NCBI RefSeq assembly: GCF_900215505.1
Contig: NZ_LT907844.1
Coordinates: 5,007,078-5,071,077 of the forward strand
Source of the DNA: Cohaesibacter sp. ES.047
GTDB taxonomy: Bacteria; Pseudomonadota; Alphaproteobacteria; Rhizobiales; Cohaesibacteraceae
DNA: 64,000 bases
Direction: 5' to 3'
Both the position numbers and the translations under genes were made by a program. Each line of letters begins with the position of its first letter. The stretch's first letter is position 1. This document shows, one piece after another, positions 31,569 through 41,547 of this stretch. The notes under the pieces were generated by a model, which saw only the letters and a list, made by a program, of their open reading frames with translations, ran no database searches and had not been told where the DNA came from.

Positions 31569-32671
31569 GAGACGTCTCCTGCATTTTTGGCCAGTCCCAC
31601 GACCAGATCGGCCAGACGATCCGCGGCATCGAGCTTTCCTTCGGCGCGCGCGGCCTGGGCAGCAGAGGTCAGTTTTTCGGGATTGGCAAACAAATCTTCC
31701 ATGATGTCGGAAATATCATTGGGTTTGAGACCGCGCTGCTCGAGCACCCAGGCGCCGCCCGCCTTGACGAGCACATCGGCATTGGCCTTCTGGTCCTGAT
31801 CAAGAGCCCCGGGAAGGGGCACCAGAATGGAGGGCCGTCCGATGGCGGCCAACTCGCTGACCGAAGAGGCACCAGATCGACAAATCACGAGGTGCGCATT
31901 GGCGATCTTCTGCGGCATGTCGGAAAAGAACGGCGCCAGCTCCGCTGAAAGCCCCAGCTCGCGATACCCGACTTTGACTTTCATCAGGTCCTCGGTGCGG
32001 CACTGCTGGATAAGGCGAATACGGTCTCGCCACTCTTTGGACAGCCGCCCGAACGCACCGGGCATATATTCAGAGAAGAAGCGCGCCCCTTGCGATCCGC
32101 CAAAGACCACAACCCGGATCTCACCTTCATCTTGCAAGGGCTCGAAGGCCTGTTTCGCTGCATGCTCGACCATCGGACGCACGGGATTGCCCGTGAGCGT
32201 CACCTTGTTCTCGAGGCCTTCCGCGCCCTTGATAATGGGAAAACTGGCAGCAATCGCACTCGCACCCTTGGCCAGAAAGCGGTTGGCGCGACCCAGCACA
32301 CCATTCTGCTCATGAAGGCACGACGGCACGCCCATCGTCCGCGCAGCCAGCATCGGCGGCACGGTCGGATAGCCCCCAAACCCGACAACGACATCGGGTT
32401 TGAGTTCCTTGATCGTGCTGCGCGCCACGAAGTAGCCCTTGGCCAGTTTCAACGCGGCCTTGACCATCAGCAGCGGATTTTTGACCGAAGGCGTTGCGGA
32501 CGGAATGATCCGGATGCTCTCTGCCGGAAAGTCATGGCCATACTGCGTGGCCCTGCCGTCAGTTGCCAGATGCACTTCCCAGCCACGTTCATTCAGCGCA
32601 TGGGCAAGAGCCTGCGCAGGAAACAGATGGCCTCCGGTTCCGCCGGCGGTCAGCAAGGCAACTTTTGACAT
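31565..32671 (-). CDS. murG: UDP-GlcNAc:lipid I transferase MurG
   Basis: 368 residues, GT-B glycosyltransferase at the inner face of the plasma membrane, converting lipid I to lipid [20 protein letters not shown] is the N-terminal glycine-rich loop, [14 protein letters not shown] the conserved HEQN motif, [13 protein letters not shown] the second glycine loop and [20 protein letters not shown] the UDP-GlcNAc site. The ATG at 32671 is preceded by GGAG at a good distance; an in-frame GTG four codons upstream is less likely. Confidence 0.97.
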   Translation of the reverse strand: MSKVALLTAGGTGGHLFPAQALAHALNERGWEVHLATDGRATQYGHDFPAESIRIIPSATPSVKNPLLMVKAALKLAKGYFVARSTIKELKPDVVVGFGGYPTVPPMLAARTMGVPSCLHEQNGVLGRANRFLAKGASAIAASFPIIKGAEGLENKVTLTGNPVRPMVEHAAKQAFEPLQDEGEIRVVVFGGSQGARFFSEYMPGAFGRLSKEWRDRIRLIQQCRTEDLMKVKVGYRELGLSAELAPFFSDMPQKIANAHLVICRSGASSVSELAAIGRPSILVPLPGALDQDQKANADVLVKAGGAWVLEQRGLKPNDISDIMEDLFANPEKLTSAAQAARAEGKLDAADRLADLVVGLAKNAGDVS

Positions 32672-32722
32672 TGAGCACTCCACCCCTGATCAGGGTGTCT
32701 CCCTCTTCTCGTCCGCCAGCTC

Positions 32723-33862
32723 TCAGGCGTGCGGATCGTAATAAGGTCTCTGGTCAAGTCCCACTTCGGGCCGACGCCGCGTCAACGCCAGAAGGAACCC
32801 CATTCCGAGCGCCACGGACAAAAGTGAAGACCCACCATAGGAAACAAACGGTAGCGTCATACCCTTGGCAGGCATCAGTTGCAAGTTCACTGCGATATTG
32901 ATGATCGCCTGAAGCCCGAAAAGCAGGGCAAGACCGGCAATGGCGAGCCTTTTGAACAGATCCTGCGTCCTCAGTGACTGCGCAAGAGCCCGGCTGACAA
33001 TGAACATGTAGACGCCCACGAGCAGAAGGCAGACGATAATCCCGAATTCCTCGGCCAGCACCGCAAAAATAAAGTCGGTGTGGGAGTCGGGCAGGATCCG
33101 TTTGACCATGCCCTCGCCCGGCCCGACACCGAGCCAGCCACCACGAACGATGGAATCCATCGCCGTATCGACCTGAAAAGTGTCGCCCGTTGAGGGGTCG
33201 AGAAAGCGGTTGATACGGCCCGTCACGTGCGGCACCAAGAAATAGGCAACGGTCAACCCACCGACCCCCAACCCGGCCAGCAAAAAGATCCAGAACAGCG
33301 GCATCCCGGCCATGAAGAACAGGCCCGCCCAAACAACGCTGATCAGAATGGTCTGGCCGATATCGGGCTGGGCAACGAGCAGCACGATGATGATCATGAA
33401 CAGCACGATCGAGAAGAGATTGCCCGGGATCTCCGGTCTGCGGTCATTTTCGGCAAACAGCCATGCCGCAAGCACCACAAAGGCCGGTTTCATGAACTCC
33501 GAAGGCTGAATGGAAAAGCCGGCCACGATGATCCAGCGCTGTGCGCCCTTGGCCGAAAACCCGACCACTAGTGTCAGCACCATGCCGACAATCGAAGCAA
33601 TCAGCACATAAAGCGCAATCCGGCGAACCGTTCGCGGCTCAACAAACGTAAGGCCGAGCATGATCCCCAATGCGATGGGAATGAAAAACAGATGCCGTTT
33701 GACGAAGTGGAAGGAGTCCAGCCCCAGTCGCTCCGCAACCGCTGGGCTCGCAGCCATCGACAACACGAGACCGGTGAACAGCAACAGGGCAAGCGCCAGC
33801 AGCATGGGCCGGTCGATTGTCCACCACCATTCGGTCAGCATGTTCTTGCGCGTGCGCCGCAT
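32723..33862 (-). CDS. ftsW: Septal peptidoglycan polymerase FtsW
   Basis: 379 residues, SEDS-family polytopic membrane protein with about ten helices, the glycosyltransferase partner of FtsI at the septum. Recognisable motifs are GAQRWIIVAGFSIQPSEFMKP, the extracytoplasmic VDTAMDSIVRGGWLGVGPGEG loop and the C-terminal LPFVSYGGSSLLSVALGMGF. It starts 11 bases after murD and ends 51 bases ahead of murG, in the usual order. Confidence 0.96.
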   Translation of the reverse strand: MRRTRKNMLTEWWWTIDRPMLLALALLLFTGLVLSMAASPAVAERLGLDSFHFVKRHLFFIPIALGIMLGLTFVEPRTVRRIALYVLIASIVGMVLTLVVGFSAKGAQRWIIVAGFSIQPSEFMKPAFVVLAAWLFAENDRRPEIPGNLFSIVLFMIIIVLLVAQPDIGQTILISVVWAGLFFMAGMPLFWIFLLAGLGVGGLTVAYFLVPHVTGRINRFLDPSTGDTFQVDTAMDSIVRGGWLGVGPGEGMVKRILPDSHTDFIFAVLAEEFGIIVCLLLVGVYMFIVSRALAQSLRTQDLFKRLAIAGLALLFGLQAIINIAVNLQLMPAKGMTLPFVSYGGSSLLSVALGMGFLLALTRRRPEVGLDQRPYYDPHA

Positions 33863-33873
33863 TCAGGCCTCTC

Positions 33874-35289
33874 TCACTTTGCATGCGCCGGGTCGACCGG
33901 CACAGTTCCGCTGTTCAGGTAGGCATGAACAGCATCCCTGAACACATCGCCTCTACGCATGAAATTGGGGAATTGGTCGAACGAGGCACAGGCGGGCGAC
34001 AAGAGGATAACCCGCTCCTTGCCAGCATTGTTCGATTCTTTTGCATCTTCAACGGCGCGGGCCAGCGCCACATCCATATGACCGCACTGGCTGAAGGGCA
34101 CCCCGCCTTTGCTCAGCGTATCGGCAAAGGCCGCCGCCGCCTCTCCGATAAGGTAGGCATGTTCGATGCGGTCGAAATAGTCGACAAGCGTCTCGATGCC
34201 GCCTTCCTTGGCAAGGCCACCCGCGATCCATCGGATCGAACGGAAGGAATTGAGCGCCCGCGATGCGGCATCCGCATTGGTCGCCTTGGAATCGTTGATA
34301 AAAAGAAGCCCGTCTTTTTCGCCGACTTCCTCCATGCGATGCTCAAGGCCACCAAAGGAAATAAGTCCGCGCGACAGCACGGCGGGCGGCACATCCAACT
34401 GGCGAACGACGGACACCGCGGCTGCAGCATTCTGCGCATTGTGCGTGCCACGCAAGGCCCGTGCCTGATCGAGATTGAACAGGAAGTCCCCTTCCATGCT
34501 CTGCAACACGCCATCCGGGGCCGACAGCATCGCCCGCTCATTGCCAAAGCCCGAAATGGTCGCAACGGCCCGTCCGTTGAGCCGCAGTTGCGACGCGATG
34601 TTGGCCGTCAGACGGTCATCCAGACCGACAACCGCCATATTGGACGCACCGACAAGCCGCGCCTTGATGCGCGCATAGTTGGACAGATCGCCGTGCCGGT
34701 CGAGATGATCAGCCGAGATATTCAGCAGAAGGCCAATGTTGGGATCGATGCCCGGTGCCAGATCGATCTGATAGGACGACACCTCGATGACATAGATCCG
34801 GTCATCGACAAACGGCTCAAGCGCAAGAATGGGCGTTCCGATATTGCCGCCCATCTGCACATCCATGCCCGCCTCTTTGAGAAGATGGGCCACAAGTGCG
34901 GTTGTTGTGGATTTGCCATTGGTGCCGGTGATCGCGATGAAGGGGCAATTGGGTCCATCTACATGGCGCTGGCGGCAGAAGAGCTCGATATCGCCAATGA
35001 TTTCAACCCCGGCATCCCTGGCCCGTTGAACGCTCCAATGCGGCTCCGGGTGTGTCAGCGGAACACCGGGGGCCAGCACCAGTGCAGCAATATCGGACCA
35101 GTCAGCAGTATGAAGATCGGCGATCTCAACCCCGTCAATCGCGGCAGCCTTCTCGCGACTGGCCTCATTGTCATCATAGGCCAGCACCTTGGTACCACCA
35201 GCGGCCAGAGCCTCCAGCGTCGCCATGCCACTGCCACCAAGCCCGAAAACCGCAATCGTCTGGTCCTTGAAAATGGTAATCGGGATCAT
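33874..35289 (-). CDS. murD: UDP-MurNAc-L-alanine--D-glutamate ligase MurD
   Basis: 471 residues. TIAVFGLGGSGMATLEAL opens the nucleotide-sugar domain; FIAITGTNGKSTTTALVAHL near residue 118 is the P-loop; LNISADHLDRHGD and the C-terminal GGLAKEGGIE, then LLSPACASFDQF are characteristic. It attaches D-Glu in the cytoplasm. It starts 80 bases after mraY. Confidence 0.97.
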   Translation of the reverse strand: MIPITIFKDQTIAVFGLGGSGMATLEALAAGGTKVLAYDDNEASREKAAAIDGVEIADLHTADWSDIAALVLAPGVPLTHPEPHWSVQRARDAGVEIIGDIELFCRQRHVDGPNCPFIAITGTNGKSTTTALVAHLLKEAGMDVQMGGNIGTPILALEPFVDDRIYVIEVSSYQIDLAPGIDPNIGLLLNISADHLDRHGDLSNYARIKARLVGASNMAVVGLDDRLTANIASQLRLNGRAVATISGFGNERAMLSAPDGVLQSMEGDFLFNLDQARALRGTHNAQNAAAAVSVVRQLDVPPAVLSRGLISFGGLEHRMEEVGEKDGLLFINDSKATNADAASRALNSFRSIRWIAGGLAKEGGIETLVDYFDRIEHAYLIGEAAAAFADTLSKGGVPFSQCGHMDVALARAVEDAKESNNAGKERVILLSPACASFDQFPNFMRRGDVFRDAVHAYLNSGTVPVDPAHAK

Positions 35290-35369
35290 GTCAGTCTCTC
35301 AATTGCAACCCGTAGCGGGCCGTGAAATAGGGCGGATGCAGCTAAAGGCATCAAGGGAGATATAGGCGT

Positions 35370-36455
35370 CTAGCGAAGTTTCAGCGTTGCAAGCCCGATC
35401 AAGGCCAGAATGACAGCGATGATCCAGAAACGGATCACGACTTGCGACTCGGTCCAGCCCTTGTGCTCGAAATGGTGATGAATGGGCGCCATCCGGAACA
35501 CGCGCCGCCCTGTCAGCTTGAAGGATGCGACCTGAATGATCACCGAAACCGCTTCGAGCACGAACAAGCCGCCGACGATCGCCAGCACAAGCTCGTGCTT
35601 GGTCGCAACGGCAACGGACCCAAGCATGCCGCCCAGCGCCAACGACCCCGTGTCGCCCATAAAAATAGCGGCAGGTGGAACGTTGAACCAAAGAAAGCCG
35701 AGACCTGCGCCCACCAGCGCGCCGCACAGCACCAGCAATTCACCAGTGCCGGGCACATAGTGGATCTGCAGATAGTCGGCAAAGATCTCGTTCCCGGAGA
35801 GATAGGCAATCAGCCCGAATGTGGCGCTTGCAATCATTACCGGCACGATGGCCAGACCATCAAGGCCGTCCGTCAGGTTGACCGCATTGCCGGACCCGAC
35901 GATCACAAACAGGCCGAAGGGGATGAAGAACCAGCCAAGGTCAAGCAGGATATCCTTGAAGAAAGGGAATGTGACAGAGGTGGAGAAGGACGTTTCACCA
36001 AGCTGTGCCACAGCAAAACAGGCCATCCCTGCGATCAGGGCTTCGATGGCGAGACGGACACGCCCGGAAAACCCCTGATGCGACGAGCGGGACACCTTGA
36101 GATAATCGTCATAAAAGCCGATCAGCCCGAAGCCGACCGTGACGAACAGAACGATCCAGACATAGGGGTTGGCGAGGTTCGCCCACAATAGGGTGGCAAG
36201 GATGAGACCGGTCAGGATCATCAGCCCGCCCATGGTCGGCGTCCCCTTCTTGGTCAGAAGGTGGCTTTGCGGCCCATCTTCGCGGATCGGCTGACCCTTG
36301 CCCTGTCGCACACGCAAGGCCCGAATGATCGCGGGACCGAACAGAAACACCATCAGCATGGCGGTGATGATCGCCCCTGCGGTGCGGAAGGTGAGATAGC
36401 GGAAAACGTTAAATCCAGATATTTGATCTGAAAATTCAACTAGATACATCAACAT
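35370..36455 (-). CDS. mraY: Phospho-N-acetylmuramoyl-pentapeptide transferase MraY
   Basis: 361 residues with ten predicted membrane helices. It transfers phospho-MurNAc-pentapeptide to undecaprenyl phosphate to form lipid [14 protein letters not shown] near residue 70, [18 protein letters not shown] near 113 (the catalytic Asp pair), [14 protein letters not shown] near 190 and [14 protein letters not shown] near the end are the family signatures. It begins with ATG 36455; an ATG two codons later is also possible. Confidence 0.97.
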   Translation of the reverse strand: MLMYLVEFSDQISGFNVFRYLTFRTAGAIITAMLMVFLFGPAIIRALRVRQGKGQPIREDGPQSHLLTKKGTPTMGGLMILTGLILATLLWANLANPYVWIVLFVTVGFGLIGFYDDYLKVSRSSHQGFSGRVRLAIEALIAGMACFAVAQLGETSFSTSVTFPFFKDILLDLGWFFIPFGLFVIVGSGNAVNLTDGLDGLAIVPVMIASATFGLIAYLSGNEIFADYLQIHYVPGTGELLVLCGALVGAGLGFLWFNVPPAAIFMGDTGSLALGGMLGSVAVATKHELVLAIVGGLFVLEAVSVIIQVASFKLTGRRVFRMAPIHHHFEHKGWTESQVVIRFWIIAVILALIGLATLKLR

Positions 36456-36507
36456 CTGGTTTCATCACCTTTCAAGCTGGCAGCAAGACTTTCTCTCGCT
36501 GCCCCAA

Positions 36508-37902
36508 TCAGTTCTTCAGCAGCGCCATCACCACAGGGCCCATTTTGGACCCGTGAGATCCCTTTATCATCACTGTGTCCCCATCGCGCAAACTGGCTTT
36601 GAGGGGTGTTATAAGATCGGCGGAAGCCTTAGCATAGGTGCCTCGCATCGCGATAGGCAGAATTTCCCACAGGTGCGCCATCATTGGTCCGCAAAGATAG
36701 ACCATATCTATCCCTGCGGCTTCAAGGGGACCAAGAAGCGCTTTGTGCTGATCGGCGCTGTCGTCGCCTAGCTCCAACATGTCGCCCAATACGGCTATTT
36801 TACGCCCGCCCCCCTCGTGAAGGCCGAGCACAGCCAGCGCAGCGGCAACCGATGACGGATTGGCATTGTAGCTCTCATCCGTCAGAAGCACCGAACCGCC
36901 ATTAATCGAGAGCCGATGCTGCGCGCCGCGTCCCTTGGTCGCCCCATGCGAACCAAGTACCGCGCACGCCTTAGCAATGTCGCCGCCAACAAACCGGATC
37001 GCACCAAGCACAGCAAGTGCATTCTGGGCAAGATGCTCACCCGGAGCGGAAAGGTGACATTTGAGACGGTCTCCCATGAGCGAGACCGAAAGGTCTGAAC
37101 CATTTGCACCGAGCGTCAGCCCGTCCAGATGGATGTCGGCGTCATCAGCCCGACCGAAGCGCATCACCGTCTTGATGCCGTTTTCCCGGGCCACACCTGA
37201 GAGATAATCAGCATAGGGATTGTCTGCATTGATCAGGGCCGCACCACCCTCGACAACCCCTTCAAAAATCTCTGCCTTGGCCGCAGCAATCTGATCAAGG
37301 CTCTCGAAATTGCCGATGTGTGCCGCAACCACCGTGGTGATGATCGCAAGATCAGGTGCGACCATGCCGACGAGATGGCGGATTTCTCCGGGATGGTTCA
37401 TGCCGATCTCGAAAACACCGAAATCCGTCTCGCGCGGCATACGCGCCAGCGTCAACGGCACGCCCCAATGATTGTTGAACGAGGAAACAGCTGCATGGAC
37501 CTTGCCGCTTGGAGCAAGGGCGGCTCGCAAGGCATCCTTGGTGCTGGTCTTGCCGACAGAGCCGGTCACCGCAATGACCTTGCCCGCCACACGTCTGCGC
37601 GCCGCGACCCCAAGCAGCTCAAGGCCTTTCAACGGGTCATCGACGAACACCACCCGCTCGGTTAGATCGGAAAAGTCGGGCTGCCGGGATTGCTCCAGCA
37701 CCACGACAGAGGCACCAGCATCGAGCGCGACACGCGCAAAGTCATGGCCGTCAAAACGCTCACCTGCGATGGCAAAGAAGGCATCACCGGTTGCGACCGT
37801 GCGACTGTCGATGGAGATACCGAACACATCTCCTATCCCGCCGGGTTGCAGGGACGGTACGATCGCTTGAGAAAAATCAGCAGCGGTCCAGAGAGCGGTC
37901 AC
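36508..37902 (-). CDS. murF: UDP-MurNAc-tripeptide--D-Ala-D-Ala ligase MurF
   Basis: 464 residues. AVTGSVGKTSTKDALRAAL near residue 112 is the ATP loop; the FNNHWGVPLTLARMP and DESYNANPSSVAAAL motifs are typical of MurF. It adds D-Ala-D-Ala (from Ddl) to complete the UDP-MurNAc pentapeptide. The start is a GTG at 37902 overlapping the murE stop by four bases (GTGA), so translation is coupled. Confidence 0.96.
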   Translation of the reverse strand: MTALWTAADFSQAIVPSLQPGGIGDVFGISIDSRTVATGDAFFAIAGERFDGHDFARVALDAGASVVVLEQSRQPDFSDLTERVVFVDDPLKGLELLGVAARRRVAGKVIAVTGSVGKTSTKDALRAALAPSGKVHAAVSSFNNHWGVPLTLARMPRETDFGVFEIGMNHPGEIRHLVGMVAPDLAIITTVVAAHIGNFESLDQIAAAKAEIFEGVVEGGAALINADNPYADYLSGVARENGIKTVMRFGRADDADIHLDGLTLGANGSDLSVSLMGDRLKCHLSAPGEHLAQNALAVLGAIRFVGGDIAKACAVLGSHGATKGRGAQHRLSINGGSVLLTDESYNANPSSVAAALAVLGLHEGGGRKIAVLGDMLELGDDSADQHKALLGPLEAAGIDMVYLCGPMMAHLWEILPIAMRGTYAKASADLITPLKASLRDGDTVMIKGSHGSKMGPVVMALLKN

Positions 37903-39395
37903 ACCACACCTCCCTTGCCCGTTTGCGACAGCGCCTTGGCCACAGCTTCATGGTCGGAGAAAGGCAGCACAGTATCACCAACGGTCTGGCCTCTTTCATG
38001 TCCTTTGCCCGCGACAAGAAGAACGTCGCCAGGGGCCAGCATTTCAATCCCAAGCGTGATGGCCTCCTGACGGCCAGCCACTTCCATGCCATTGGTCACG
38101 GCTTCCATGACAGCGGCGCGAATAGTGGCGGGATCTTCCGAACGTGGATTATCGTCGGTCACGATAGAATAATCAGCAAAATCATTGCTCGCCTTGCCCA
38201 TCATTGGACGCTTTCCGGGGTCCCTGTCTCCGCCAGCGCCAAAGACCGAAATCAACCGCCCCTTGGCAAAGGGTCGAAGGGCCTTCAGCGCCACTTCAAG
38301 AGAGTCCGGTGTGTGGGAATAGTCAATATAGACAGCAGTATCGGGACCGGCAGTCCCGACCAGCTCCATCCGACCGCATGCACCCGTGATCTGGCCGATG
38401 GCAGCAAGGATGGGCTCAGGCATCAGGCCGCCCGAATAGGCCATCAGGCCGGCCACCAGCACGTTGGAGACCTGAAATTCCCCAACCAGAGGCACATGAC
38501 ACGTCACATCGCCCCAAACACCCGACAGGGACACATGCTGACTAAATCCATGGACATCAATTGACCGGATCACCAGATCCGCATCATCGGCATGGCCAAG
38601 CGTATAGCAGGTCAGGCCGCGATCCTGCGCGACCTTGAGAAAATGCGCGCCGTTCGGATCATCCAGATTGATGACTGCTGCCCCACCTTCGCGGACAAGG
38701 CGGCTGAAAAGCAGCGCCTTGGCGTCGCGGTAGGCCTCAAACGTGCCGTGATAGTCAAGATGATCGCGGGTCAGATTGGTGAAACCGCCCACATCAATGG
38801 TGAGGCAATCCAGACGCTTCTGTTCAAGACCATGACTGGAAGCCTCCAGTGCCAGATGTGTGACACCATCCGCTTCGAGCGCCTTGACACTTTTCATCAG
38901 ACCAACTGGATCGGGGGTTGTCAGGCCGCCATAACTGCTGCCCTTGGGGCCCTCGATCCCGATCGTGCCGATGTTGGCAGCGCCCTTGCCCGCATGGGCC
39001 CAGATCTGACGCAAAAAGGATGCGATGGAGGTTTTGCCATTAGTTCCGGTGACGGCGCCCACCCATTCAAGAGACGTCGGATAAAAGGCTCCTGCCAGAC
39101 GGGCAAGCGCCATGTGCGGATCATCGAGGCGCAACACAGCTTTGCCGGTCGCATCGAATGCGTCCGGCAATTGGGACTTGGCGGAGATGATGCAGAGACA
39201 AGCGCCCTGCTCAAAGGCTTGCGGAACGAAACGCGCTCCATCAACCCGAGCCCCCGGGATGCCTACGAAAATGAAATCGGTCTCGACAGCCCGACTGTCC
39301 GAAGTCACACCATCGATATGTGGGTCTCCAATCCGTGACAACAGATCCCGATCCACCGGTTCTTCGAGGCTATCCAGCAGCTTTGATAGTTTCAT
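37899..39395 (-). CDS. murE: UDP-MurNAc-L-Ala-D-Glu--meso-diaminopimelate ligase MurE
   Basis: 498 residues. VTGTNGKTSIASFLRQIW near residue 115 is the P-loop; TPDPVGLMK and EASSHGLEQKRLD follow. Near residue 412-420 the motif DDNPRSEDP is the DNPR type that selects meso-diaminopimelate rather than lysine, as expected for a Gram-negative wall. It begins 48 bases after ftsI and overlaps murF. Confidence 0.97.
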   Translation of the reverse strand: MKLSKLLDSLEEPVDRDLLSRIGDPHIDGVTSDSRAVETDFIFVGIPGARVDGARFVPQAFEQGACLCIISAKSQLPDAFDATGKAVLRLDDPHMALARLAGAFYPTSLEWVGAVTGTNGKTSIASFLRQIWAHAGKGAANIGTIGIEGPKGSSYGGLTTPDPVGLMKSVKALEADGVTHLALEASSHGLEQKRLDCLTIDVGGFTNLTRDHLDYHGTFEAYRDAKALLFSRLVREGGAAVINLDDPNGAHFLKVAQDRGLTCYTLGHADDADLVIRSIDVHGFSQHVSLSGVWGDVTCHVPLVGEFQVSNVLVAGLMAYSGGLMPEPILAAIGQITGACGRMELVGTAGPDTAVYIDYSHTPDSLEVALKALRPFAKGRLISVFGAGGDRDPGKRPMMGKASNDFADYSIVTDDNPRSEDPATIRAAVMEAVTNGMEVAGRQEAITLGIEMLAPGDVLLVAGKGHERGQTVGDTVLPFSDHEAVAKALSQTGKGGVV

Positions 39396-39443
39396 CCAAC
39401 AGCACTCCGGCCCTGTTTCTTTACCGCATCACGCGGCTCAGCT

Positions 39444-41165
39444 TTAAAAGGATGCCGCCACTGTTGGAACAATCTTTTGACCAAAACGGGGCGCAACCCC
39501 CAGAATTGACCCGACCCTGCGAATAACTGCACCCGCGGTGGGGGCGGCATTCACACCGGCAGTAGCATAGCCATAGGTTTCTTTGAGGCCCTTGGGCTCA
39601 TCCAGCATGACAAGAACCACATATTCGGGATTGTCGATCGGAAAGGCAGCAAGGAACGAAGTGAGCAGCTTGTCGTGGGAATATTTACCATCGACAACCT
39701 TCTCGGCCGTGCCGGTCTTGCCACCCACCAGATAGCCGTCAACACGACTTCGCTTGCCCGATCCCTTGATGGCATTGAGCCGCATCAGATAGCGCATGTC
39801 GGCGCTTGTCTGATCTCTGAACAAGCGTTCGGAGATCTCCTTCGCCTGTTCCTTGGATCGTTTCAAGAAAGTCGGTTTCATATAGTACCCACCATTCATG
39901 ACAGCCGCAGCCGTTGCCGCGAGCTGGATGGGTGCGACGGACAGACCATGACCAAACGAAATGGTCATCGTCGAAAGATCGGTCCATTTCGATGGATAGG
40001 AAGGAGAACGGGATTCCGGCAGCTCCGTCTGAAGACGATCAAGCATGTGCACCCGCTTGAGAAAGGCTTCATGCTGTTCGCGCCCGACCTTCAGCGCCAT
40101 TTTCGCCGTGCCGATGTTGGAAGAATAGATAAAAACCTCGGGCACGGACAGAATGCGTTTTTTGCCGTGGAAGTCGCTGATCGTATTGCCGCGCACACGG
40201 ATTGGCTGGCGCGCATCAAAGCTGTCCTGTAGCGAAACTACCCCGGAATCAAGCGCCATCGCGGTGGTAATCGCCTTGAACACCGATCCCATTTCATAGG
40301 TGCCCGCAGTGATGCGATTGAGACGGTCCGGCTTGCTGACATCAACCGGGTCATTCGGGTCATAGTCAGGCAACGACGCCATCCCCATAACCTCACCGGT
40401 CTTGGCATTGAGCACGATGCCAGCCGCGGCGATCGCCTTGTATTTCGTCATGCTCTTGAAGAGCTCGTCACGCAAGGCATGCTGAACCCTCAGATCGATG
40501 GAAAGCTGAACCGGCTTTTGATCTTCGGTTGTCGCAAAGCCCGCTTCGCGCAAGGCGGAAAGGCCATTCTCATCGACATATTTCTCGATGCCGGCAATGC
40601 CAACATTGTCGACATTTACCAGACCGACAATGTGCGAGGCCGTCTTGCCGGCGGGATAGAAGCGGCGGTTTTCATGCAGGAACGCGATGCCGGGGATACC
40701 GGCCTCATGAACGGCCTGCTGCTGCTTTGGCGACACTTCGCGCTTGATCCAGACGAACTTGCTATCGCTTGAGAGACGATGACGCAGTTGATTGACATTA
40801 AGGTCAGGAAAGACGCCGGTCAGGGCGTCAATCGCTTCTTCGACGTCGACGATACGGGGCGGCTCGGCAAAGATCGAAGCTGTGCGCACATCAGTTGCGA
40901 GAATCTCGCCGTTTCTGTCCACCAGATCGGGGCGTGCCGCTGCAATCGCATCCTGCGGGCCTGACTGATAGTTCGCAGACGCCGGTGTTGCATAACCCAA
41001 CAGAACAAGACGGGCGACCATGATTGAAAAACAGATACCGAAAGCAACCATCGAGAAGCGAATACGCCCGCTGGTCTCTTCCGAACGCAGTTTATTTGCC
41101 CCTTCGAAATCAAAGTTGTGACGCGTGTAGTGGGACGCGTGATGATCCTGGCTTGCATCGACCAT
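39444..41165 (-). CDS. ftsI: Septal penicillin-binding protein 3 (FtsI)
   Basis: 573 residues. A cytoplasmic N terminus and one membrane helix (about residues 38-60) precede the pedestal domain and the transpeptidase domain. The active-site motifs are SVFK near residue 291, SSN near 344 and KTGTAEKV near 481. It cross-links septal murein together with FtsW. The ATG at 41165 is preferred over the GTG two codons upstream because AGGGGAG then stands at the right distance. It lies 10 bases after ftsL. Confidence 0.95.
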   Translation of the reverse strand: MVDASQDHHASHYTRHNFDFEGANKLRSEETSGRIRFSMVAFGICFSIMVARLVLLGYATPASANYQSGPQDAIAAARPDLVDRNGEILATDVRTASIFAEPPRIVDVEEAIDALTGVFPDLNVNQLRHRLSSDSKFVWIKREVSPKQQQAVHEAGIPGIAFLHENRRFYPAGKTASHIVGLVNVDNVGIAGIEKYVDENGLSALREAGFATTEDQKPVQLSIDLRVQHALRDELFKSMTKYKAIAAAGIVLNAKTGEVMGMASLPDYDPNDPVDVSKPDRLNRITAGTYEMGSVFKAITTAMALDSGVVSLQDSFDARQPIRVRGNTISDFHGKKRILSVPEVFIYSSNIGTAKMALKVGREQHEAFLKRVHMLDRLQTELPESRSPSYPSKWTDLSTMTISFGHGLSVAPIQLAATAAAVMNGGYYMKPTFLKRSKEQAKEISERLFRDQTSADMRYLMRLNAIKGSGKRSRVDGYLVGGKTGTAEKVVDGKYSHDKLLTSFLAAFPIDNPEYVVLVMLDEPKGLKETYGYATAGVNAAPTAGAVIRRVGSILGVAPRFGQKIVPTVAASF

Positions 41166-41175
41166 GGCCACTCCC

Positions 41176-41547
41176 CTATTCCGATTTCAAAGAAGCAGGC
41201 TGCGCCTGATTCAAAAGAGACTTGAGCTGCTTCTGATCCTGATCAGACACGGTTGATCCCTCGACCCGCTCGGGCAGGTCCGCGACCTTTCCGATTTGAT
41301 AGGGTTCGACCTGCTTCAATCCAAGCTCATCGGAGAAGCGGTCCGTCAGGGTCTGTACGCGCTGCGGCCGATTGAGATAACTCCACTCCGCCTTGAGCAG
41401 CAAAAGCGCCTGTTTCTCTTCCTTGATCTGCTTTTGCAGTGTTGCAATCTTTTCTTCTTCGAGCTTAGCCTCATGCTTGACCTGATAGAGCCAAAAGGCT
41501 CCAACAAGCACAAAGACGAAGAGAACGACATTAACCAGTCTGCTCAT
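41176..41547 (-). CDS. ftsL: Cell division protein FtsL
   Basis: 123 residues. A short cytoplasmic start, one membrane helix (VNVVLFVFVLVGAFWLYQVK, residues 5-24) and a coiled coil (KLEEEKIATLQKQIKEEKQ), then LLKAEWSYLNRPQRVQTL, which is typical of alphaproteobacterial FtsL. It bridges the divisome in the periplasm. Its ATG overlaps the rsmH stop by four bases. Confidence 0.92.
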   Translation of the reverse strand: MSRLVNVVLFVFVLVGAFWLYQVKHEAKLEEEKIATLQKQIKEEKQALLLLKAEWSYLNRPQRVQTLTDRFSDELGLKQVEPYQIGKVADLPERVEGSTVSDQDQKQLKSLLNQAQPASLKSE